Below are positions 1 through 7,397 of a stretch of 11,143 nucleotides of DNA, piece after piece. The translations under genes were made by a program, and so were the position numbers. Every line of letters begins with the position of its first letter. Position 1 is the first letter of the stretch. The stretch lies in NCBI GenBank assembly GCA_947174575.1, contig CAMWJM010000015.1:1-11143 (forward strand), in the 5' to 3' direction. The notes below the pieces were generated by a model that was not told the DNA's origin, did no database searches, and was given only the letters and a program-made list of their open reading frames with translations. The DNA is from an uncultured Alistipes sp. GTDB taxonomy: Bacteria > Bacteroidota > Bacteroidia > Bacteroidales > Rikenellaceae.

Positions 1-1860
1 CTGGTGGCCCTGATCCGCGACTACCGCACGCTGCTCGGGCAGGGCGTCATCGCGAAATTCGACCCCGAGACCTACTCCGACGCCGTGGCGTTCGCCCGCA
101 TCGGCGAGGGATCGCTCGGCGGCAAGGCGCGGGGGCTGGCCTTCATGAACTCGATGCTCATCAAGCATCGCCAGTACGACAAGCACGAGGGGGTGCGGAT
201 CACGATCCCCCGCTCGGTGGTGATCGCCACCGACTATTTCGACGAGTTCATGGCCCTCAACGGGTTGGAGTACATCGTTTCGCAGGAGTTCACCGACGAG
301 GAAATCCTCTCGGAGTTCGTCACCTCGACCGTTCCGGCACGGCTGCAGGAGGAGCTGAAAGCCTACATCCGCACCGTGCGCAAGCCGCTGGCCGTGCGTT
401 CGTCGTCGAAGCTGGAGGACTCGCACTACCAGCCTTTCGCAGGCATCTACTCGACCTACATGATCCCCTATGCCGAGAACGAAGACCAGATGCTGCGTCT
501 GGTGCTGCGCGCGGTGAAGAGCGTCTATGCCTCGGTCTACTTCGCGGCGTCGCGGGCCTACATCCAGACCTCGCAGAACCTCATTTCGGAGGAGAAGATG
601 GCGGTCATCATCCAGGAGGTGTGCGGCACGGAAGAGAACGGGCTGTTCTTCCCCACTTTCTCGGGCGTGGCGCGTTCGATCAACTGCTACCCCATCGGCG
701 ACGAGCGCCCCGACGACGGCATCTGCAACGTGGCCATGGGTTTGGGCAAATTGGTGGTCGACGGCGGCCGCACGCTGCGCTTCTCGCCCCGCCACCCGCA
801 CAAGGTGCTGCAAACCTCGACGCCCGAACTGGCCCTGCGCGACACGCAGAGCGAGATTATGGCGCTGAGCCTGCGGCCCGAGGAGTTCCGCACCTCGATA
901 GACGACGCCGTGAACCTGCGGCGCCTGACGCTCACCGAGGTGGGCGAATACCGCAACGCGCGCCATGTGACCTCGGTGTGGGATCGCGAAAACGAACGCA
1001 TCTCGGACAGCCCCTACGACAAAGGGCGCAAAATCATTACATTCAACAACATACTGAAATACGACACATTTCCTTTGGCCGAAATCGTGACCGACATCCT
1101 GCGCATGGGCGCCGAGGAGATGCGCTGCCCGGTGGAGGTGGAGTTCGCCGTGGACATGGACGTCCCCTCGGGCCGGCAAAAGCTCTTCAACCTGCTGCAG
1201 ATCCGCCCGATCATCGATAACCAGGACAACCGCTCGATCGAGTGGGACGAGGTGGATGTCGCCGAAGCGCTGATCTACGGCGAAAGCGCGCTGGGCATCG
1301 GCCAAATGTCCGACATCGCCGACATCGTGTATGTGAAGACCGAAGTCTTCGACTCGCTGTCGACCGAGAAGATCGCCGACGAGCTGCTGGCGCTCAACGC
1401 CCGCATGCGCGACGAGCGGCGACCCTATATTCTGGTGGGGCCGGGGCGCTGGGGATCGTCGGATCCCTATCTGGGGGTGCCGGTCAAGTGGACGCATATC
1501 TCCGAGGCCAAGGCGATCGTGGAGTGCGGCATCGAGCGGTTCGACGTCGAACCCTCGCAGGGCACGCACTTCTTCCAGAACGTCACGTCGCTCGGCGTGG
1601 GCTACCTGACGATCAACCCGTTCCGCGGCGACGGCATCTTCCGCCAGGACAAGCTCGACGCCCGCGAAGCGGTGTACGAGGGCGAATACCTGCGCCTGGT
1701 GCGCTTCGACCGCCCGCTGTGGGTCTGCATCGACGGCCGGGCCGACAAAGGAATAGTCAAAGAGTCTGAAAAAAACGGTTTGCAGGCTCTGCCGAGCAAC
1801 GGCAGAGATCGCTGCCGATCCTGCTCCGAAAATTTTTCGACGGGGGATTACAATCTATAG
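1..1860 (+). CDS. PEP/pyruvate-binding (PPDK_N) domain protein, PEP synthase-like, 5' partial
   Basis: The frame is open from the first base, so the gene starts left of the window. A GTG at position 4 is only the first possible start codon here. Residue numbers count from that GTG. Residues about 34-402 look like the ATP-grasp PPDK_N domain of PEP synthase and pyruvate phosphate dikinase: a glycine-rich GSLGGKARGL at 37-45, the nucleotide-binding LAVRSSSKLED at 129-139, and a closing QIRP at 399-402. Residues about 410-585 form a separate C-terminal region with GPGRWGSSD near 479. The swivelling phosphohistidine domain (TGGxTSHAA-type motif) and the PEP-binding TIM barrel of true PEP synthases are absent, so PEP synthesis is doubtful. 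From memory, Bacteroidota relatives are about 1000 residues long with an N-terminal receiver-like domain, which would lie outside the window. From about residue 583 the codon usage changes (ata, gga, aga, cga, cta appear), so the last 35 residues may be a recent or unconstrained extension. The domain call is firm; the reaction is not known. Confidence 0.85.
   Translation: MVALIRDYRTLLGQGVIAKFDPETYSDAVAFARIGEGSLGGKARGLAFMNSMLIKHRQYDKHEGVRITIPRSVVIATDYFDEFMALNGLEYIVSQEFTDEEILSEFVTSTVPARLQEELKAYIRTVRKPLAVRSSSKLEDSHYQPFAGIYSTYMIPYAENEDQMLRLVLRAVKSVYASVYFAASRAYIQTSQNLISEEKMAVIIQEVCGTEENGLFFPTFSGVARSINCYPIGDERPDDGICNVAMGLGKLVVDGGRTLRFSPRHPHKVLQTSTPELALRDTQSEIMALSLRPEEFRTSIDDAVNLRRLTLTEVGEYRNARHVTSVWDRENERISDSPYDKGRKIITFNNILKYDTFPLAEIVTDILRMGAEEMRCPVEVEFAVDMDVPSGRQKLFNLLQIRPIIDNQDNRSIEWDEVDVAEALIYGESALGIGQMSDIADIVYVKTEVFDSLSTEKIADELLALNARMRDERRPYILVGPGRWGSSDPYLGVPVKWTHISEAKAIVECGIERFDVEPSQGTHFFQNVTSLGVGYLTINPFRGDGIFRQDKLDAREAVYEGEYLRLVRFDRPLWVCIDGRADKGIVKESEKNGLQALPSNGRDRCRSCSENFSTGDYNL
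1770..1807 (+). other. Candidate -1 frameshift signal (slippery heptamer plus hairpin)
   Basis: The heptamer A AAA AAC at 1770-1776 lies in the correct phase of the upstream gene (codons GAA AAA AAC). After a 10-nt spacer comes a perfect 8-bp hairpin, CTCTGCCG (1787-1794), loop AGCAA, CGGCAGAG (1800-1807). The -1 frame entered at 1776 has no stop for 45 codons and runs in phase into the gdhA ATG at 1911. In that frame a TGA sits just before the heptamer (1767-1769). Layout and spacing match known bacterial -1 frameshift sites, but chance is possible and gdhA seems to have its own promoter. Confidence 0.3.
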
Positions 1861-1870
1861 GAATAATCTT

Positions 1871-1878
1871 TATATTTG
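1871..1878 (+). promoter_or_regulatory. Likely gdhA promoter, -7 box
   Basis: TATATTTG fits the Bacteroidota -7 consensus TAnnTTTG and lies 32 nt before the gdhA start codon, just after the preceding stop. A matching TTTG -33 box is not clear: the best candidate, TTAC at 1848-1851, fits poorly. Transcription would start at about 1882-1885 and give a leader of about 27 nt, rich in A and lacking a Shine-Dalgarno sequence, as is usual in this phylum. Confidence 0.6.
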
Positions 1879-1910
1879 TAATAGACAAAAACCTTAAAAT
1901 ACATATCGCC

Positions 1911-3248
<1,338 letters not shown>

Positions 3249-3264
3249 ACGACGCCGCTATTCA

Positions 3265-3303
3265 AAAGAAGCACCCGGCCTCTGAAAGGTCGGGTGCTTC
3301 TTT
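3265..3303. terminator. Bidirectional intrinsic terminator between gdhA and the PAP2 gene
   Basis: A 16-bp stem pairs 3265-3280 with 3288-3303, with one G-T pair, a 7-nt loop (tctgaaa) and a core of GAAGCACCCG/CGGGTGCTTC. The right arm ends in TTCTTT on the plus strand and the left arm in an equivalent T-rich end on the minus strand. It therefore can stop gdhA transcription and the converging transcript of the phosphatase gene that ends at 3317. Confidence 0.9.
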
Positions 3304-3316
3304 GTAGAACATTGTC

Positions 3317-4498
3317 TTAAAATAGCGTGCAAACTTCTATGCCGACCGTCAGCCGGTGGAGCCACTCCCCGGAATCCCGCAGTACGGGCGACACCAGATC
3401 GTAATCGGCCGAGAAACGCACGCCGAAATTCGTCGCGGCGACAAAGGTCATCGAGAGTCCGGTGCCGATCGATGCGCCGCCCCGGGCGCCCAAGTCGCCC
3501 CACGAACTCCGCAGGCGCCGGTAATGTTCATAGCCGCCCAACAGCTGCGAACCTATCGCGCAGCGCGCCGTCAGCGGTACCGCAAAATAGAGTCCTGCGG
3601 CGGCCGAAGCATGGTATTGCGCTTCGGGCTGTGCCTCGCCGTCGATCGTCATCCGCATGTTCCCGACAGTCAGCCGCCCGCCGATGCCTACGTGGGGCGT
3701 CGCGAACCAAGCACCCCGCACACCGACCGCGGGGCCTCCGGCGAAGCGGACGCGGTGGCCGCCGAACGAGGTATAAGAGCCGATCGCCGTCGTAACGCCG
3801 ACATGCAGCGAAAGAAACGACAGTCCCCGATAGCAATCCGGAATGTCCGACGATCCGACCTCGAAGAGGCCCCGCTCCCGGTAGATCAGATCGGCCAGCA
3901 GATAGCCCAACTCGGCCGTAAAAATCCCGATGCCGGCGCCGACCGCTACATCGCTCATCCAATGGCGGTTGTTGAGCAGCCGCGCGATGCCGGTAGCCGT
4001 CGCGATCGTGTAACCGGCCATGCTGAACCACGGACTGCGGCGCCCGTACTCCTTATGGAAGATCGTCGCCGCCATGAAAGCCGTCGCCGCATGTCCCGAG
4101 GGAAAGGAGTTGCGCGTCGAGCCGTCGGGCCGTTCGGCCCGCACCGTATATTTGAGCGTATTGACCGTAGCCGCCATCAGCGACGCTGCAAACGCGTTGG
4201 AGACGACCATGCGCCCCCACGAGCTGCGGCTCTGCACGCCGCAGGCCTTCAGACCATAGGTCAACGCCAGCGGAGCATATTGCAGATAGTCGTCGTAGTC
4301 GTGGCGGAAATTCGCCGCATAGCCGTTGCGCAGTTCGCGGAAGTCGCGGTCGCAGAAGCTCATGGCCGCACCGCCGATCACCAGCGGCACAGAAACGAAA
4401 GAGATCCGTCCGTGACCGAGGCTGTCGCGCGATCGGGCGTGCGAGGCGCCCGGCAGCAGCAGGCAGAGTACCGGGAGCCAGAAAATGGGGTTCTTCAT
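3317..4498 (-). CDS. Secreted PAP2-family phosphatase with C-terminal outer-membrane-type beta-barrel
   Basis: The protein has 393 residues. A signal peptide (1-21, ending ASHA) is followed by a PAP2 phosphatase core with all three signature motifs: K116-x6-R123-P124, PSGH 133-136, and R173-x5-H179-x3-D183. The two histidines and the second-motif serine are those expected for phosphatase activity. From about residue 225 the sequence turns into alternating, glycine- and aromatic-rich strands (GPAVGVRGAWFATPHVGIGGRLTVG and later) and ends in phenylalanine (CTLF), as outer-membrane barrels often do. This is about twice the length of a plain PAP2 enzyme. Family knowledge suggests a lipid phosphatase acting on the periplasmic side; Bacteroidota lipid A phosphatases (LpxE/LpxF type) belong to PAP2, so lipid A or undecaprenyl pyrophosphate are the likely substrates. 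The substrate cannot be told from the sequence. The gene is followed by the shared terminator and preceded by a 230-nt structured leader or small RNA. Confidence 0.88.
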   Translation of the reverse strand: MKNPIFWLPVLCLLLPGASHARSRDSLGHGRISFVSVPLVIGGAAMSFCDRDFRELRNGYAANFRHDYDDYLQYAPLALTYGLKACGVQSRSSWGRMVVSNAFAASLMAATVNTLKYTVRAERPDGSTRNSFPSGHAATAFMAATIFHKEYGRRSPWFSMAGYTIATATGIARLLNNRHWMSDVAVGAGIGIFTAELGYLLADLIYRERGLFEVGSSDIPDCYRGLSFLSLHVGVTTAIGSYTSFGGHRVRFAGGPAVGVRGAWFATPHVGIGGRLTVGNMRMTIDGEAQPEAQYHASAAAGLYFAVPLTARCAIGSQLLGGYEHYRRLRSSWGDLGARGGASIGTGLSMTFVAATNFGVRFSADYDLVSPVLRDSGEWLHRLTVGIEVCTLF

Positions 4499-4524
4499 CG
4501 ATTCGGATTCGTCGTTTCACGGGC

Positions 4525-4549
4525 AAAAAAAGCGTGAACATTTCGCACG
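4525..4549 (-). terminator. Weak terminator-like hairpin with T7 run upstream of the PAP2 gene
   Basis: On the minus strand a 4-bp stem CGTG/CACG (4549-4546 with 4536-4533) is followed one base later by seven T residues (4531-4525). The same T-run also sits in the loop of a 6-bp hairpin TTCACG/CGTGAA (4538-4533 with 4521-4516). It could end a small RNA before the phosphatase gene or act as an attenuator. The short stem makes this uncertain. Confidence 0.3.
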
Positions 4550-4729
4550 ATCCACTGATGAGGTCTTGGCGTACCCGGTGTAGAGAACGATACGAATGCC
4601 CACGCCGAAAAACGACGCGAGCACCAACCTTGCTACTCCTACACCTCAAAACCGCCAAGTTTCATCAGTAAGAAAGTAAAGCCGATGCGCTTTATTGTCC
4701 GAATGTCGGCAGCCCGTCGGGACTACCAA
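4525..4729 (-). ncRNA. Candidate structured small RNA or leader, rod-shaped with central bubble (6S-like outline)
   Basis: The core (4554-4669) folds into one long rod on the minus strand. Stem A is ACTGATGA (4669-4662) with TCATCAGT (4561-4554). Stem B is CTTGGCG (4659-4653) with CGCCAAG (4571-4565). Stem C is GGTGTAG (4645-4639) with CTACACC (4583-4577). Then comes an open bubble of 14 and 12 nt. The end hairpin pairs 4624-4613 with 4607-4596 (12 bp) around a UUUUU loop. Several end-hairpin pairs are G-U on the minus strand and would be A-C mismatches on the plus strand, which favours minus-strand transcription. A near-consensus promoter ends at 4733, so the RNA should start near 4729; a T7 run at 4531-4525 could end it at about 205 nt. 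Length, single rod and central bubble recall 6S RNA, but I see no diagnostic sequence match. It could equally be a regulatory leader of the phosphatase gene, whose ATG lies 27 nt past the T-run. Confidence 0.5.
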
Positions 4730-4732
4730 GTG

Positions 4733-4764
4733 CAAAGATACGAAGAGCCGAGTGCAATGCCAAA
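4733..4764 (-). promoter_or_regulatory. Bacteroidota-type promoter (-33 TTTG, -7 TATCTTTG) for the small RNA / PAP2 gene
   Basis: Read on the minus strand, TTTG at 4764-4761 is followed after 20 nt by TATCTTTG at 4740-4733. This matches the sigma-ABfr consensus TTTG-N19-21-TAnnTTTG fully. No other convincing -7 box lies between here and the phosphatase start at 4498, so this promoter probably drives both the structured RNA and, by read-through, the phosphatase gene. The -33 box lies inside an inverted repeat. Confidence 0.75.
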
Positions 4765-4780
4765 TTTATTTGTGCATTGC
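4754..4780. repeat. Inverted repeat after the Ca2+ ATPase gene; possible terminator or operator
   Basis: GCAATGC-CAAAT (4754-4765) pairs with ATTTG-GCATTGC (4768-4780, with one extra base at 4773), giving 12 bp around a 2-nt centre. CGAAGA (4741-4746) and TCTTCG (4793-4798) form an outer 6-bp pair across an internal loop. It begins 22 nt after the ATPase stop codon on the minus strand, where a terminator would be expected, but no T-run follows. The -33 box of the next promoter lies in its left half, so it may instead be a regulator-binding site. Confidence 0.55.
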
Positions 4781-4801
4781 CGAGGCCGAGTATCTTCGCC
4801 T

Positions 4802-7375
4802 CTATTTTTTTCTTCTTGCCGCCCTTACGATTTCGCCGCCCCAGGCGAGCAGCGACGTGCCGCCCACGACCAGCGCCCACTCTCGGAGCGAAAGGGGCAC
4901 GGTGCGGAAGACTTCGCCGCCCAGTTCGACGATCGCGAGCTGTCCGACGCCGATAGCGACGAGGATGAGGAAGAATTCGCGGCACCCTTTCACCGAGGCG
5001 AAGACCGAGCGGCGCGTTTCGAACCCCCGGGCGTTGAACATGTTCCAGAACTGCATGAAGACGAATGTCGAGAAAAAGATCGTCAGCCGGCGCACCGAGA
5101 GTTCGGCGCCGCCCCGGCTCCAGCCCGCCAGCATGCCCAGCAGCACGGCGATCATGAAGCCGCCGCAGACGAAGATCGTACGCGCCATGGCGGGCGTGAT
5201 GATGAATTCGTCGCGCGGCCGCGGCTTGTCGCCCATCACCTCCGCACGCGGCGGCAGCGAGGCCATGGCCATGGCGGCGAAGGTGTCCATGATGATGTTG
5301 ACCCACAGGATTTGCACCACCGTGAGGGGCATTTCGGTGCCGAAGATCGCCCCTGCGAGGCAGATGACGATCGCGGCGAAGTTGATGGTCAGCTGGAACA
5401 GCACGAAACGCTGGATGTTGCGGTAGAGCGAGCGACCCCACATGACGGCCGTGGCGATCGACGAAAACGAATCGTCGAGCAGCGTGATGTCCGACGCCTC
5501 CTTGGCCACGGAGGTGCCCGAACCCATGGAGAGGCCCACGTTGGCGAAGTTGAGCGCCGGGGCATCGTTGGTGCCGTCGCCCGTCACGGCGACCACCTCG
5601 CCGGCCTGCTGCAAGAGCCGCACCAGCCGTTGTTTGTCGAGCGGCCGGGCACGGGACAGCACCTTGAGGGAGCCGACACGTCGGAGCAGTTCCTCGTCGC
5701 TCGCTGCGGCGAACTCCGTGCCGGTCATGCGGTTGCGATCGCCGTCGACGGCATCGTCCCACAAGCCGATCTGCCGGGCGATCTCGCACGCCGTGGCCGC
5801 AGTGTCGCCCGTGACGATCTTCACCGCAATGCCGGCCTGCAGACACCGCTGCACGGCGGCCGGAACGTCGTCGCGCACCGGATCGGCAATAGCGGCGACG
5901 GCCGAAAAGTTCAACCCGCCCCGGGCCACGGCCTCGCTGCAGGTCGCGGCGTCGGTTTCGGCCCAAGCGACGGCCAGCGTACGCATGGCACGGCTTTGGA
6001 AACCGGCCAGCTGCGCATTCACCTGCACATCCGACCCATCGGGCGCACATAGCGACCGTATGATCTCGGGCGCTCCCTTGACGCAGACGATCCGCCGCCC
6101 CGAAACACCGCTGCGAATGATCGTAGCCATATATTTGCGCTCGGTCGAGAAAGTGAGCCGGTCGAGAATCTCCGCCCCGGCACGCAGCGACTCGTAGGAA
6201 AACCCGTTCGCCTGCAGCCACAGAAGTAGCGCCCCCTCGGTGGGGTTGCCGAGAATCCGCCCCTCGGCATCGAGAAAGGCGGTGGAATTGGCCGCCACGA
6301 TCTCGGCGAAATCGCGCTCCGGCAAGGCATCGTAACGCACCAACTCCTGCACCTGCATGCGGTTCTGCGTCAGGGTGCCGGTTTTGTCGGTGCAGATCAC
6401 CGTCACGGCGCCCATGGTCTCGCAGGCGTGCATCTTGCGTACCAAATTATTGGTTTTCAGCATCCTGCGCATGGACATCGCGAGCGACAAGGTGATGCTC
6501 ATGGGCAGCCCCTCGGGCACGGCCATGACGATGATGGCCACCGACACCATGAACAATTGCAAGATACGCTGCGAAACATCGAGCCACCCCTGCTGCAGCA
6601 AGTCGCTCGCAAAGATCGCCTTGCCCAACATGATGCAGAAGATCGCCGCGGCGAGCGCGATGCCCACGCGCCCGATCAGTCGCGAAAGGCGCGTCAGCTG
6701 CCGGTCGAGCGGCGTAGGCTCCTGACACATGGCCGTGGCCTGCTCGGTGACGCGCCCGGCCTCGGTGGCGTCGCCGACCGCCGTGACGACCATGCGGCCG
6801 TAGCCGTCGGCCACGGTCGTGCCGCGCAACACGAAATCGGAAGGATAGATGGCCTCGGGGTCGAAGCACGCTTCATCGACCGTCTTGTCCGTTTCGGGTT
6901 CGCCGGTGAGCGTGGATTCGTCGACCTTGAGCGAGACAGCTTCGATCAGTTTGCCGTCGGCCGGCACGGTCTCGCCGCTCTCGATGACGACCAGATCGTC
7001 CACGACGACCTCGCGGCGCGGAATCGAGCGCATGGCGCCGCCGCGCATGACCTTGACGGGAACCTCGTCGTCGATACGGTTCAGGCGCCGGAACCGCCGC
7101 TGCGCATCCCACTCGAAGAGAAAGCCCACGCAGGTGGCCAGCAAAATGGCCGAAACGATGCCGACGGCCTCGGTGAAATCGCGGTGAACGCATCCGATCG
7201 CGAGCGACAGCACGGCGGCGACCAGCAGCACGCGGATGATCGGATCGCGGAACTTGTCGGCCAGCAGCCGCCACGGCGACTCCTCGCGCGCGGGCGTAAG
7301 GATATTGGTACCGTGGAGCCGTCGGCTCTCGGCGACCTCCTCGGGCGAAAGACCGGCAGGATCGAAACGGATCAT
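4802..7375 (-). CDS. Calcium-translocating P-type ATPase (P2B, PMCA type)
   Basis: This is an 857-residue membrane pump that exports Ca2+ from the cytoplasm at the cost of ATP. The order is: N-terminal cation-ATPase domain (1-40), M1-M2 (about 46-87), actuator domain with TGE at 157-159, M3-M4 (about 235-300) with PEGLP at 287-291, the phosphorylated Asp330 in DKTGTLT, a nucleotide-binding domain with KGAPE at 433-437, the hinge TGDGTND at 598-604, and M5-M10 (about 655-850). Asn693 and Asp697 in NIIMD of M6, with Glu288 of M4, are the residues of the single Ca2+ site II of PMCA pumps. This favours Ca2+ over Na+/K+ or Mg2+, though Mn2+ cannot be excluded. The C-terminus is short (RAARRKK) with no calmodulin-binding tail, as in bacterial relatives. 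It lies 22 nt downstream of rodA on the same strand and is probably the last gene of the mre-mrdA-rodA transcript. Confidence 0.93.
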   Translation of the reverse strand: MIRFDPAGLSPEEVAESRRLHGTNILTPAREESPWRLLADKFRDPIIRVLLVAAVLSLAIGCVHRDFTEAVGIVSAILLATCVGFLFEWDAQRRFRRLNRIDDEVPVKVMRGGAMRSIPRREVVVDDLVVIESGETVPADGKLIEAVSLKVDESTLTGEPETDKTVDEACFDPEAIYPSDFVLRGTTVADGYGRMVVTAVGDATEAGRVTEQATAMCQEPTPLDRQLTRLSRLIGRVGIALAAAIFCIMLGKAIFASDLLQQGWLDVSQRILQLFMVSVAIIVMAVPEGLPMSITLSLAMSMRRMLKTNNLVRKMHACETMGAVTVICTDKTGTLTQNRMQVQELVRYDALPERDFAEIVAANSTAFLDAEGRILGNPTEGALLLWLQANGFSYESLRAGAEILDRLTFSTERKYMATIIRSGVSGRRIVCVKGAPEIIRSLCAPDGSDVQVNAQLAGFQSRAMRTLAVAWAETDAATCSEAVARGGLNFSAVAAIADPVRDDVPAAVQRCLQAGIAVKIVTGDTAATACEIARQIGLWDDAVDGDRNRMTGTEFAAASDEELLRRVGSLKVLSRARPLDKQRLVRLLQQAGEVVAVTGDGTNDAPALNFANVGLSMGSGTSVAKEASDITLLDDSFSSIATAVMWGRSLYRNIQRFVLFQLTINFAAIVICLAGAIFGTEMPLTVVQILWVNIIMDTFAAMAMASLPPRAEVMGDKPRPRDEFIITPAMARTIFVCGGFMIAVLLGMLAGWSRGGAELSVRRLTIFFSTFVFMQFWNMFNARGFETRRSVFASVKGCREFFLILVAIGVGQLAIVELGGEVFRTVPLSLREWALVVGGTSLLAWGGEIVRAARRKK

Positions 7376-7397
7376 AGGGGCGACCGAAGTTGCGGGA

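Noticed and set aside
4554..4669. Signal recognition particle RNA as an identity for the rod structure
   Set aside because: The conserved end of SRP RNA (GGAA-type tetraloop with the symmetric and asymmetric loops) is missing; the end loop is UUUUU.
4660..4670. CTGATGA on the minus strand, resembling the hammerhead ribozyme core
   Set aside because: No second helix with a following GAAA and no cleavage-site arrangement is present. The bases are instead part of stem A of the rod structure.
4805..4811. A second in-phase A AAA AAA heptamer at the end of the Ca2+ ATPase gene, whose -1 frame would add about 39 residues
   Set aside because: The stop follows at once and the nearest hairpin starts 24 nt downstream, too far for a standard stimulator. 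The extension would run through the promoter region.
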